A stretch of 64,000 bases of DNA from assembly GCA_003254905.1 (NCBI GenBank), contig QANU01006283.1, forward strand, positions 135,078-199,077, read 5' to 3'. Position numbers and translations under genes: made by a program. The stretch is from Nissolia schottii. Lineage: Eukaryota > Streptophyta > Magnoliopsida > Fabales > Fabaceae. Positions 33,690 through 46,177 of the stretch are shown here, in pieces. Below the pieces are notes generated by a model. It was not told the origin of the DNA and searched no databases. It worked only from the letters and a program-made list of their open reading frames with translations. Every line of letters begins with the position of its first letter. The first letter of the stretch is position 1.

Positions 33690-34960
33690 TCTTGAAAGTG
33701 GTATTTCTCTGCCTTCAGACATTGTGCAACTTGACGAGAAATTCTTGTGCAGTTCTGGAGTTCCATGCTTGATATGCTCTAGTTTGACGCTCCAAGGCAC
33801 GCAAGAATTTCTCCATCTTGAGGCATGGTGTTATGGCGAGAGACTAAAATGAAATATATAATATCATGTTTGGTGTGGTCTATAGTCTACATATGTTTTT
33901 AATAGTGGTGAAAGCACTTTAGTTGTAGTAATGGATGTGATCTTGTTGTTTCATGTGATTCCATTTCTGTTCCTTGGTGTGGTGACTGTGGTCTCATCTT
34001 ACATTAGTGGTTTGCAAAAGGATGTATTTATGTTCTGAAGCAGTATCAGATCATCATGTTTACTTTGCTATCAATCATGTATTATTATTGTTATTTAGGG
34101 AATGGATGTTACTTGTGAGAAGCATTTGACATACATAAATATAATAAAGCTATCATGAACAAACACATATATTCTGTCTGCATGATAACAAAATGGTAAT
34201 TGCCCACCATTCAATTTGCCTTAAGAGTAGCCATGTTTCTGGTAATGCTTCGGCAAAAAGGGTTGTTCCATTTCATCAATATAGGCCTTTGTGGTTCATC
34301 TCACCTCTCGTCATGAAAATTCTGTCATTAGTAACGTCATTTAGCTATCTTACCCAATAACACACAAAGGAAACTATGATTAAAGATGAAACTGAACTAG
34401 TTTCATGGGCCAAAATTTTACTTCATCAAAACTAAGGCCTCGACTTAGTAAGGGCAGATCAAAGGTTTCAGACTCAATTTGTGGCAGTTTCATAGTAAGA
34501 TAAAAGGGAAAATCAAAACCCAAGTCAACAGTAGTAAAATTCAGTGACATCTCCCCCATTGACCAACTTACAGGAGCAGTAATCCAAGACTAACCGACTG
34601 CAATACTGTAGGTTATGGAACATGTTTCACAGTTTCTAATGTTATGATTTTGATGACCACATGCAGTATGGAGTACTTCAATTAACAAAAAATTAGATTA
34701 ATATAAAAAGAAAACACGATAGAGCGTTAGTAGAGTAAAATCAGAGAAACATAGATAGCAAAGAACTACCTATTTATATTCGTATACCAAAGCTGCGAAC
34801 TGTATATTCCGGACATTCTTTTATAAATTGGGAATCCAATGAATTGGATTAGTTTATTGGAGAAAAATGTTCTCCACAACAATAATTTCGAATAGAGTAA
34901 AAGCGTCAAAAATATTAATTTTCGTGTGTACAAGATGGTGCTTAATTTTTACAAACATAA
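33690..34960. other. 3' flanks of the LTP and kinesin genes
   Basis: The two genes converge here. No ORF or repeat is supported. AATAAAG near 34141 is a possible, rather distant, polyadenylation signal. Confidence 0.4.
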
Positions 34961-34966
34961 AATCTA

Positions 34967-36831
34967 TTACAGGTTGAGGAAGTTTGTTAGTGGATTCCAG
35001 CCCAGCATCCATGGCCTCTTGTCAGATGGAAGCACAAAGTTCAGCTCGAACATCTCCTTTGACATGTTGCCTCCTGTGCAGAAACCCACAAGCTTTGCAA
35101 CTATTTCAGCACTCTCTTGAACATGCTTTTGATCATGAGGATCTGTCCAGAGCTTGCTGATAAATTGCATCCTCCTCTGCTTCCCATCAAGCGGGACATG
35201 CCATTTGATATACAATGCATCCCTCTCTTCCGGCGATAAACGAGATGTCAATCTCTTAGCCAAGAATTCTCTTTCTCGTTTCAAGGCTCTCATGCTGCAT
35301 ATTATAAATTTTATATTCAGTACAAGATTCTCATTCAATCATTGAGTATATATAAAGAGAGAAAGAATGACCTAGATGAAAGTGAGATAGCAGGTTCATC
35401 TCCAGCATGAGGAGCTGGGCTTGCATTCCCAAGTTCGGCTAGGTGTTGTTGCAACCATGTCAGTCGCCTGAGTTCAACTTCCATGTATATTTGATCGGCC
35501 GGGTCTCCCTTGAATAACAAATAAAACTGGGTCCTGTGAATAATGGAGACATAACATACATCCCACAATTCAAGAATCAGCTGCCTCTGCTCTCTAAATG
35601 TTATTTGCCAGGAAACCTGGGGTTCCTCTGGGCCACATGTGTCCTCTTCATTTTCTAAATTGTGGCCATTGGCTTCATTTGCTTCAAGCTCAAGTACCTA
35701 GAAATGCAATGAAATGACGTAAGAGAAAAGCTACTGGAAATTAAATACTCAATCACAAATTCATCATTGTGTCTTTGGTTTTTATATATGTCTTTTGGTT
35801 TTACATATAATATTTTCTGTATACCTGGCAAACAAGTAACTGCTTTTGGTACTGCAGTTTGGCCACACGTTCTTTTAATTCTGTGACATATGCCCTGATA
35901 CTTCTTACATTCTCCTCTGCTGCATTCTGAAACATTTTCTGCATTTTCTTCATGTTGACCGAACTAGAACGTCGATAACCTGAAGTATTTTCCTTTGATA
36001 TAACACCTCCGCTTTCTTCACTCTTTGCTGGAGTCTCCTTCTCAGACTCTGGCAGAGTTTCAATGGAAACAATATCATCATTCTCAGGGGCTTTATTTTC
36101 AATATCAGATTCCAAGACTTGCTCAGTAGTTGACAGTGGTGAGCATGGAGATCGTATAAAGTTCTGGCGATTGGCGGCGTTACTTGAGGACAAAGGAAGC
36201 AACTTTTTCCTTTTGTGTTCCTTTTTATGCTTAGGGGATGCTTCATTGGTTAACTGTTGAAAATTGTTTGGGAGAGACATCACCAGCTTGTCTATGGACC
36301 TTTGAACATTTTCAAGCTGCTGTTCAAGATTTGCAATGGTGCTTCCCTGTGAATGAAGTCTGGTGATCTCTTCCTTTAAGTTGGCGCTGACACTCTTGTT
36401 GACGGAAACCATGGTTCCAACTTCAACTTCCTTGGGTGCTGACCTAACAGAACGCATTTCCCTTATTTCTGCTTGCAGCTTTGCAATTGTCTCAGCTGCA
36501 TCTTGGTTACCTAGTCTATGACATGCCACTTCCTTTTGTAATACTTCCAAAGCACGATTGGCTTCTTCACCCAGCTGCTCTTGAAGGTGCTCGAGTTTGC
36601 GAATTTCATGCATAAGGGTGAAAGGGGCAGTGGATGACTGCCTCATGGACTGTCTTAGTGTTGCATTTCTTACTCGCTGGCTGCCTAGCTCTGATTTTGG
36701 CGATGAAAGTGCACCAGTAAATGAGAGGCACTTCTTGACTGACAGATGTGGTGATTGGAGTGGGTTTGTTGAGACCTGAGGTGAAAAAGATGTTAACTTA
36801 GTTGAAATGAACAATATGTTTGTTTCAGTTT

Positions 36832-36887
<56 letters not shown>

Positions 36888-39581
36888 GAGAGAGAGCTGT
36901 TGGACCTGTTGGTCATCCTGAAGCTTTCTGCGTAACTCTTCCACCTGAGATTGAGCAAGATCTCTCTGGCGCCTCAGCTCCTCAATTTCCATTTCCATCT
37001 GGACATAATTAGGCAACAAAATTCAGTACTATGGTGTCATACTTGGTCCTAATAATCAACTTTTTCTTTTATCTATTTACCTGTTGAATTTTCCAATCCT
37101 TTTCTTTAGCTGGATCAGGAGTGCGCAGCACTGCCTCCAGCCTTGCCACTTCCTTTTGCAAATGTTTAACAAGCTGCTTGTCTGAAACAACCTAGGTAGA
37201 GTATTTGAAAAGAAAGATGTCAACTTTTGTTCCACTAATTTGAAAATTAAACAAATAAAAAATCGTCAAGGCGACCATGAACCAGTACATACCATGTTAA
37301 CTTGAGCATTATTTGTAACTTCCTTTGCCCTTGTAGCAAAGTAGAGAGTGTTACGTGATTGCTCCACATGGCTTAGTGCTGGACTCAAAGTACAAATGAT
37401 GGCAGTGCGTGCATTCCCACCAAGGGAGTGTTGCAATATACGTGTAAGCTTTGAATCTCTGTAAGGTATATGGCCACTTCTTTTCCCAACACTGCATATA
37501 ATGATATGAAAACAAACGATCATAAGACAGTGAAATCAGATGTACAACAACCTACTTAATTCTAATGGACCTAGATTTATGCCATTATAACAACCCATCA
37601 ACTTCCTGTTAACTTTTTCTAACTTCCATCTATCTAATCGGAAATGTTATAAAATTTGGTATACAAGGAAATAGCTGAAGATATGAAAAGAATTTCGCCT
37701 CATGAAAAGGCCGGCCACTGGCTGGATCCTGTCCCCACCAATGATTCTAAGAACTTATATGTCAGTTTTCTGTCCTGCGCACTCCCTCACTGAATATGGG
37801 ATGTAGTTGTGCCCCCATAACCTAAAATTGTATCACATAAATGTAGACAACATGGATTCTGACCTTAGCTTCCTGATTACAGTTGTAAGAGTCATCAAGC
37901 TAAGGTTAATATGGCAGCCTTCTCTGAGCCTAGTGCCATCTGCATGTGTCTGCGCAGCCCTCTCGCTTCCAGCCAGATCAACGAAGTTCTGCACTAATTC
38001 ACATAAGCGGTAGTCAATAAACTGTAATCTAACCATCCAAAAGTATATAAGTAGGAAACTTCAATTACCAGAGTTGCAACAAAAGATCTCACACAATCTG
38101 CATTCTCACGAAGAGTACTTTGGACCGTCTGCAATATACACCAAAAAGGAAAATGAAATGGTTCATTGGCATAGTAGTTATTAGGGTGAAAGAAATAGAA
38201 GAGGATAATCTTCTATGCTATCACTGACCAGTCTTATTATCTGGTGAGACCGTGAACTGTTGTCATTTAGAGCAGTTTCGCCAACCTGCCTTTGAGCTGC
38301 CAGACAACACGACGTTAGTTAGAAAAAGGAAACCCCGTGCAAGCCAAGAGAGTTTCCTACCTTCACAAATGGAGATCAAATGTCTCAAATGCTTATCATC
38401 CTTTGCTGTTTCTTCCACTAGTTTCTCAACCACTGTACCTTTCTGCATTACATGCATCATATTAATATGTGAAAATTCAAAACTCCCAACCAGAAGCTAC
38501 TTGAATTGCAAGCTCAATAAATATATTCGAAAAATATTTTCAAAGATGATGTAGGATATTAAAATATGAAGTTCCAAATTCAGGAGGAGGAAGCTACTAA
38601 ATTGCATGCTAGTAAAATTGAAAATGAAGAAAAAGGACTTTCAGAAGCACCTCAGGATCATCTAGAAGCTTCAGACTGCGACCAGATTCTGAATTTAACA
38701 AGTCCCTAACATTCTCATTGTATATTTCTAGTCCAGATATTTTTATGGTGAAATCTCTTTCAGGGGTCTGTAATCACGCAGATTGAAAAGATTAGTCATA
38801 ACTTAGAACTTTTCTGTTTCTAAAAAGTAATAAAAATCCAAGTCTACCAACCAATATATATAGGTTATAACAACCCGTGTGAGATCTTTGGAGAAACTTA
38901 CATTCATTATATGATTGTAAATATCATTGACAGCCTTCTCTGTTATTCCTCTCATTGTGTATGTCTTTCCACTGCTAGTTTGTCCATAGGCAAAAATAGT
39001 TGCTGCAACAAACATGTATGCAATCATTAGGTCATTCATAGAGTCTCTAGAAGAGGCACAAATGACAGGGAATTCAGGACTAAAAGATACAAAATTACAA
39101 ATATCCAATATACCATTAATGCCCATCAATGCAGATAATGCAACATTCTTTACCCCTTCTTCATATACTGTCTCAGTTAAGCAAGCAGGACTAAAAACTT
39201 TATCTGCAGGGAGAAAAGCAACATTGACAAATATTTAAAATATGATGTCATAAAGTGGTGACACACGTTAGTTAATAAAAGATAGAAGTAACTTAGAACT
39301 TACTATAAGAAAGAAAGATAAAGAAAGGTGCACAATTTCATACCGAAAGTAAATGACGTTGGTTGAACAACACGTTCATTTGCGGGTGGTTTATACACAA
39401 TAGTACAATCATCACTGCAATCCCATGCCACTTGATCCTTAGCCAATTGCTCTTTTCTGTTTAGAGGTCTTAGCCTTACTGTGACCACAATCTTCTCCTC
39501 CCTAGCTCTTGGCCCTCCTGGGGTTGTTACCGGAGTCCTATCTATCTTTGAAGCTGGTGTTCCAGGTGTTCTGACAGTCAT
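34967..39581 (-). CDS. NACK1: NACK1/HINKEL-type kinesin-7, 14 exons
   Basis: Complement of join 34967-35294, 35372-35697, 35825-36775, 36906-36998, 37081-37191, 37293-37491, 37864-37988, 38069-38128, 38229-38296, 38361-38442, 38651-38767, 38902-39002, 39114-39203, 39344-39581; 962 residues, all junctions GT-AG and in phase, near the usual 960-975. This plus-end motor takes the MAPKKK NPK1 (ANP in Arabidopsis) to the phragmoplast midzone to drive cell plate growth. Motor at about 30-350: P-loop GQTSSGKT 116-123, switch I SSRSH 223-227, switch II DLAGSE 256-261. Coiled coils follow at about 361-430 and 520-680, and the NACK C-terminal domain (DUF3490) in the last two exons. The N-terminus has four TP sites (T5, T8, T16, T20), the kind CDK phosphorylates in this family. 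Start at 39581 opens [12 protein letters not shown]. No defect seen. Confidence 0.96.
36832..36896. repeat. Compound microsatellite (TA)n(GA)n in a kinesin intron
   Basis: About ten TA units run into about twenty GA units. In the transcribed strand this is (CT)n followed by (TA)n and starts only ten bases after the donor of exon 11 (36906). It is likely to be length-variable. Confidence 0.95.
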
Positions 39582-40500
39582 CTTCTAGACAAATCATAAT
39601 GAGAAAATTATGTAAATAAAATGCTTAATTGCTTGGGGGTAAGAAAATGGAAACAAATTCTAAGAAATTGGAAAAGAGAACATTTACAATTGAATCCGGG
39701 CAGCTACTCAAATACTTCAATTGATTAGAGGTCGCACTTTAAACTAAATCAAGGGTAGATAGATATACCCTCAATTGCTAAATTAAGCTCAAGGAACATT
39801 GTCCTATTAAATTGTGCTCATATAAAAATTATAAGCATAAAAATTTCAACTCTTTGAAAATAAGAAACTGAAGATTTTACTCCAAAAAAATGAAATTGAC
39901 AGATTAAACAATTTCAAATGCGTAATGTGATAACTTAGCACTGATTCGCTGAAGAATGATAAAGGATTAATTAACAAAACTTGAATCCATAACTCAAAAA
40001 TTAATCAAAGGGAAAAAAAATGAAGAAAGAGGAGAAGGATTTCATTCTAAGTCACTAACTGAACTCAAAGAAAGGAAATATTTTTATCACGCTGGCAGTT
40101 CAACTTGGACCATAATTCTAAGCATTAAACAAAGCAAAACCACTAAATAGGAAAGAAAATCATATAATAACACACTAAAAATCCTCGAATGGAAACTTCG
40201 TCATCGGATCATGAAGTCCAGATCGAAATACAGGAAATAAATAAGGAAATGAAATCCAGCAAATGGGAGCATATCACTCACATCAACCTCAGTTCTATCA
40301 CAAGTTGATTAATTTTTTGCTTTATTCAACTCGGAACCAATCGGAGGAGAACAGAGAAACGTAGCTGCCAATCAGGGCAAGAATCTAGAGAGAGAAATCG
40401 GGTGAATCCGAATCCGAATAAGAGGAAATGAAAAATTAGGGTTCTTGAAGAGCAATCGCTGTGAAGATGTGATTTTGAGATTGAAAAAGAAATGGAAAGG
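39582..40500 (-). promoter_or_regulatory. Kinesin 5' leader region
   Basis: No other gene is visible between the start codon and the promoter. The AG-rich 40380-40500 part looks like a transcribed leader, so a leader of several hundred bases or a leader intron is probable; I could not place its ends. Confidence 0.4.
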
Positions 40501-40551
40501 AGCATTGGGGGGTGAGTACGACGCGACTACATTTGAATTTGGGGGATATCC

Positions 40552-40562
40552 TCTAACGGCTA
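40552..40562 (+). promoter_or_regulatory. MSA element (MYB3R site) of the kinesin promoter
   Basis: TCTAACGGCTA fits the mitosis-specific activator consensus YCYAACGGYYA at all eleven positions. It is inverted relative to the kinesin gene and about 970 bp before its start codon, near the likely transcription start. MSA sites bind three-repeat MYB factors that drive G2/M transcription and work in either orientation; NACK-type kinesins are known G2/M targets. Confidence 0.75.
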
Positions 40563-40874
40563 GTTTGTCTTTGTTCTTTTTTTTTTTAAATTTAAAAATA
40601 AATCAGTTCAATTAATTATTAGCTTAATTAGTTTAATGTAATAATGGTTTTGATTAATAATAATTAACTTAATTATGCTTTCGATCTAACGTTTTCATTC
40701 GCCAGGTAATCATTGACGAAGACACAGATGGAGTGGGGCCCCCGGGTTTCAAATACTAACGTTTTATGATTCTTTTTCCTCTTACATTATTATTATTTTT
40801 TTTTTTTTTACTTTTCCTCAAATGAAGACAACTTTTTCCACTGAAATACAAGACAAAAGGAAAAAGGAAATTTT

Positions 40875-42283
40875 TTTTATAATAAACTATTGAAAAATAC
40901 ACATTCTTAGGTATAAACTATCTGAAAAGTTATTTTTAATTTAAACTAATTTTACTATAAAGAGAATCAATTTAAATTAAATCAACTCACGTTATATTAG
41001 ATTTTTTTTACTAGAAGACTTCTAATTTTTAAATTTTTTTATTTTAACTTTTAAAAAAGGTCAATTTCAATCTATTCTAAGCCACCATAAGATAAATCTA
41101 CCATGCCCCCGCCCCCTTGACTTTAACCTACCTGTGCGTCCCCTAAGTGCATTTTCTTTTTCTTTTTTTTTTTGTATTTTTTCCTTTTCTTTTATTTTTG
41201 CTTCTTCCATACCTTCTACCTCCTCATGTTTGGTACTTACAAATTATAAACAATAATTTTAAAATTCCAAAGCTAAAATTAAAATATTAAAACATCAAAG
41301 ACTCAATTAAAAATGCATGATTAGGTTTTGCTTTGCAAATAATTTAAAAAAATAAGCTAAAAAAAAAAAAAAACACACACACACACACACATTACCTATA
41401 ATTAATCAATAAAGATACACAAAAGACTAAACATAATGAACAAAATAAGTGTCAAATATGTTTAGTCTTTTTGTGTGTCTTTATTGATTAATTTGTAATA
41501 TATATTTTTACATCAAAAGAAATGTAAAAAAGACCCAATATAGATTAAACAATATAGACACAAAATATATTTTTATATTGATTAATAATTATTTTTTTTT
41601 GTAAATGACCCAGTATATTTTGGAGTCAATAAATTTCAAACTTAATGAATATATTTCACAGAAATATATTTTACAAATTAATCAGTAAAGACACACAAAA
41701 AGACTAAATATATTTAACACTTATTTTGTTACTTATGTTTAATCTTTTTGTGTATTTATTGATTAATTATTAGCAATGTGTGTGTTTTGTTCTTCTGATG
41801 AATTTCTTGAGTTATTTGCAAAAGCAACATATAATCATGACTTATAATTGAATCTTTGGTGTTTTAATATTTTAATTCTAACTTTGAACTTCTAAAATTA
41901 TTGTTTATAAATTGTAGGTACCAAGCATGAGGAGTTAAAAGGCATGGAAGAAGCAAAAATAAAAGAAATGGAAAAAAAAGGAAAAATTAAAAGAAAATGC
42001 ACATAGGGGGTGCACCAGTGGGCAAGGGAGCATGGTAGATTTGTCTTATGGTGGCTTGGAGTCAATTAAAATTGACTTTTTTATTAAAAAAATAATAAAC
42101 AAAAAATTCGAAGTCGATTTAAATTGACTTCTGATTTTAAAAAAAATAAAAATAAAAAAAGAAAATATGGTACAATGGGAGTCAATTTAAATCAACTCTA
42201 TTTATAACAAAATTAGTTTATTTTAAAAACAACTTTACAAATGGTTTATATGCAAAATAGGTATTTTCCTATAGTTTATTATA
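40875..42283. repeat. 1.4-kb foldback element
   Basis: Two inverted arms of about 600 bp (40875 to about 41480, and about 41665 to 42283) flank a spacer of about 190 bp. Matching landmarks are TATAATAAACTA with TAGTTTATTATA, CTAAGCCACCATAAGA with TCTTATGGTGGCTTGG, CATACCTTCTACCTCCTCATG with CATGAGGAGTTAAAAGGCATG, and GATTAATCAATAAAGA with its inverse. Flanks GGAAATTTT (40866-40874) and GGAAATGTT (42284-42292) agree at 8 of 9 bases, fitting a Mutator-like insertion. No coding is present. A transcript through it would fold into a long hairpin. Confidence 0.8.
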
Positions 42284-42307
42284 GGAAATGTTTCAAAGAA
42301 AAAAGAT

Positions 42308-42788
42308 AAAACCCCTAACTTAGCCTCTTTCGATTTCGATTTCAGTTAATTTAGTCATTCTCAAATTTTTTTCAGCTAACTTCGTCCCTCTCAATTCAAG
42401 AAATCAGCCTCGTTAGTCCTTCCGTTCGCTTGACTATCAGCGGCAGTTGATATGACGGTTAACAATGCAACATGGCACGTTAACTATCACATCACTCAGG
42501 CATCATTCCATGTGCAAGGCACATGAACCCCCAACTTAAGCCCTCTCAATTTTGATTTCAATCAGCTTAGTCATTCCCAAATTTTTTTGACCAATTTCGT
42601 GTCTCTCAATTCAAAAAATCGACCACATTAGGCCTTCAGTCCACTTGATTCACGGTGGTTGGCGGTTAACACAGCGACGTGACACGTTAGCCATCACGTC
42701 ATTCCCTTAGTCCCTTCTACATCTTTCCATGTGCGAGACTGACACCTTAATCACTAGGCTACCAGTGTTTTTGTTATATAATGTTGCG

Positions 42789-42830
<42 letters not shown>

Positions 42831-43870
42831 NTATCAAGCTAAGTAAGCAAGTGTTTTTCAACTAAGTTGTCAATTTTGTTTTATTATAATATTGCAACCA
42901 TTATATATATATATATATATATGAATTGTGTTAATGATAAATGACTTTAAAAATTAAAATTTTATAAAAATGACGGCACAAATAAAAATTTTAATAGGCT
43001 TAAAATAACTCTGATAAAGCATAGTTAATGAAAAAGTTTGTTTCATTAAAAAAAATCATATACAAATATAAAAAACATATAATGTATAAAAAAATGTATA
43101 TAATTTTTTTAACTAAATAAATTATATATATGATTTAAAATTAATTTTTTAATTATTATGATGTGTATATATATATATATATAATGATTAACAATTTTTT
43201 TTGAAAATTTCTTAATATATTATTCTAAAAATGATTTTTTTAATCATTATATATATACATATATATATATATAATGATTAAAAAAAATTATATATTTGTT
43301 AGGAAAAGTCATTAAAAAAATTATACATTAAGAAAAAACATATGATATATATAATCATTTTTAATACAATTTTTTTATATATGATTTTTTCTATATTTTA
43401 TAAAAAAATATATACATTTTTCATATGATTTTTATTAAATTTTTTAATGATTTTTCCTAACGAAATAAACTTTTTTATTAACTATATTATATTTATTTTA
43501 ACTCTATTAAAATTTTTATTTATGTCATCTTTTTCATAAAAGTTTGATTTTTAAGCCATTTATTAGTAACACAGTTTAGCATATAATGGTTTCAATATTA
43601 TGACACAACATAATTGGTAACATAGTTGAAAGAAACTTGCTTGCTTCGCTTGGTGTACTAAGTTTAACTCTTACTAGTGGCAAAATTTGAATTTTTTTAG
43701 TCATTTATTTGTAACACCGTTCATGTATAACATATGTGTATATATATAATGTATGCAACATTATTATATAACAATAACAGTGGTAGCCTAGTGGTTAAGG
43801 TGTCAATCTCGCACATATAAGGATGCCTACGTGGAAGAGGGTGACGTGGCGGTTAATATGCCATGTCACT
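42308..43870. repeat. Large palindrome with tRNA-like heads
   Basis: Left arm from about 42650 and right arm to about 43870 are inverted copies. 42731-42770 against 43774-43813 is nearly identical; 42838-42920 against 43575-43660 is similar. The centre is extremely AT-rich. Each arm contains a Pol III A-box-like TAGCCTAGTGR (43784-43794, and inverted at 42751-42761) followed by TTAAGGTGTCA. Outside the left arm are two imperfect tandem copies of about 215 bp (42311-42525 and 42532-42725) sharing CAGCTTAGTCATTC-like, TTCGTSYCTCTCAATTCAA and CACGTTARCYATCAC. The right arm ends where Copia-like sequence begins. Confidence 0.65.
42790..42832. repeat. (TA)n microsatellite with an undetermined base
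   Basis: A run of about 20 TA units containing the only N of the window, at 42831. Repeat length here may be an assembly estimate. A shorter (TA)n run at 42903-42922 is its neighbour. Confidence 0.9.
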
Positions 43871-43976
43871 CTCTTGCCCAGCTGGGCCAACTTATTGACA
43901 AAACCATTAGATGCTCCTCTGTTCAATTCCATTGTGTCCAAGTTGGGGATGTTAGGCATCTATGTCCCAACTTAAG
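43868..43976 (+). pseudogene. Copia pol C-terminus (RNase H end)
   Basis: In one frame the sequence reads QLANLLTKPLDAPLFNSI then VSKLGMLGIYVPT and a stop. ADxLTKPL..F..L..KLG is the usual end of Copia polyproteins. The reading frame runs past the polypurine tract AGTTGGGGA (43941-43949) into the LTR, as happens in several Copia families. Only this C-terminal stub is left. Confidence 0.75.
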
Positions 43977-44230
43977 GGGGCTTATGAGGATAAGATTAGG
44001 ATTATATTTATGTATTAAGTTAATTTACCTATACAATTGTAATTAGTTACATGTTAATTATTAGTTATCCTAGCTAGCATAGTTTGTTAGAGTCGTTACA
44101 GAGTGAGTTGTTAATCCTTACTTATATCTCAACATGTATATTAGCTCTATGAGTAAGCGAATGAGATCAGAGTTCATTTTTCACACAATCACAAAGTTCT
44201 GCTCTCTCAACCTCTAGCCCATTTAGTCAT
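43950..44230 (+). mobile_element. Copia 3' LTR, partial
   Basis: It starts TGTTAGGCATC directly after the polypurine tract and reads as a TATA-poor LTR with GTTAGAGTCGTTACAGAG and CTCTATGAGTAAGCG. The 3' end is uncertain; no 5' LTR is present in the window, so the element is truncated. Confidence 0.6.
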
Positions 44231-46170
44231 GTCAGTTCTCTCCCATTCCATATCACGTGAGGATTAACACAAATCTCTATAACCTTAGCCATCAACCCCT
44301 AATCACTCTGCCTATCACCCTTCAATTAGCCCTAATCACTACCCCAAATTCCTAAGAAATGATTGTGTGATCCTAGACTACCAAGTTAGATATGGTCTAA
44401 GCAACATAATAAATGATATTTTAGCCTCCATCTTAAGAGGACCCACAACTCATATCTCAAATGACATTCATTTTATAACCATATCCAACTTGACGGTTCA
44501 ATACTGAACAAAAATTTCTCCGAATCCCTTCAATTGAAAGCTTATTTTTAAACCCTCGTTGTTTTATATATCCTACTTTACAGCTTTCAGATTCTCAAGA
44601 AATCCAATTGCAGTATAGTCGGGTATAGTCGTATCCACAGGGAGTTGCATAAATATCGTTCTTGAGCTTGGTAATTAAACAATAAAGCGAAGGATTTGTT
44701 GATTCATACTTAGATAAATAAATAAACAACATCAAAGATAAATAGGCAACAAATCAGAGATAGATCAGGAAGCTTGTTGGGATTTGAATCATATTACAAT
44801 TTCATATATCCATTTGCTCATTGCACATGAATTACCATTTCTTTGATTCCTTGCCACCAGTTATTATCTTGTTCATCTCTTTCAAGCATGAAAAGATCAC
44901 TAGGTTTCCTTTATTATGATGTCAATTTCTTGCACAACTTAACAAAGTAAACCAATGTGATTCCAGATGTTAAAACGACTAATAATCCTAACTCTATCTC
45001 TAGCAATTAGGCTTATCAGATTAATTGATTTAGTTCCAACTTTATGATGTCGTTCTCACGCGCAACAATGCAGTTTGAAATCATGGTTTAGGTAGCTAAT
45101 CTAAAATAAGCATTAAGCGCAAAATCGATTCATGCAAATCAGAGAAAGTGATAGATTCGTTCATGCAAAAGCATATGCATACAATCATGCTACAATACTC
45201 ATCAAAATGTCAACAACAAGAGGATTAGAAATCCATCTTACAAGAGAGAATCTCAAAGGCAAGGTGATGGACGCTTACCATGACACGTTTTCACACAGTC
45301 ATGACAACGACCGCCGTGCTTCCTTGATCACTCTTACCTCCTTCACTAGCTGTTAAGTGTCATATTTACGCAAATTCAACCAGTAAAATGACACATGTTT
45401 GCTTAAGTTGCCTGATTGAGATACAATTATGGAGAAGATAAAGAATATTTCCAATAGAATGGGTCATACCTGTACTTGAAGAATTGAACTTTGGTTGAAA
45501 TGTAACACACTTTCTTGTGGTCTTGTTGTTTCTATTACACTTCTCATTAGCACTTGTAGGGTTTCACTATGGGAAAAAGCAAAAGTTCCTTTTTGTCTCA
45601 ACCTTAAGAACAACACACCCCTCACACTAATGGGAACTGATTGCTCATGTAGGCCGAAAGGAATAAGATGTGAAGGAAAGGATGGGCTTATCAGGAGGTG
45701 TTGATCTGTGACAAAGACTTGTTTTGTGTTGAGTTGCACTTGATGCCAAAATTGTATAAGCCCATAAAAAAAGTCGAGAGCCATACACCTCCTCAATCTC
45801 ATCACAAAAAGGTCCCTCAACTTAGATTGGTTTTGCCGTCCAATAATAGATTGAACAAAAGCCCATTCTCAAGTAATAGTTTAACACCACTTATATATTT
45901 CTAGGCCTTCATATAATCTATTAAGATTTTTTGGGCTTAAACCTTTTAAATTCTCACCCCTCATTTATTAGAAGCTGGTATTCACGGTCCTAAACCATAA
46001 ATTCAAATCATTTATTAGGTTGAATCTATAAGTCTCTCACTCTCTGAGAACATAATTGATTTATTTCATTACACCAATAACTTAATCCTATACAACTGTA
46101 AATGATTTGACCAAGGATTTAGACTTTGTTAACGTTATATAAAAACTACCAAATTTATTGTTCTTTTATC
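44231..46170 (-). mobile_element. LTR-retrotransposon untranslated debris
   Basis: On the minus strand, AACTCCCTGTGGATACGAC (44633-44651) resembles the segment before gag in Ty3/gypsy elements. The stretch 44940-45130 with leader-like sequence is consistent with the same. No gag, pol or LTR ends are found and frames here are below 120 codons with no domain. Element type and ends are inference. Confidence 0.4.
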
Positions 46171-46177
46171 ATGACTT

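Noticed and set aside
44590-44680. Possible primer binding site of an Athila-type element
   Set aside because: Only the CCCTGTGGATACGAC phrase is present; no TGGCGCC-type PBS or LTR end was found, so I kept it as debris only.
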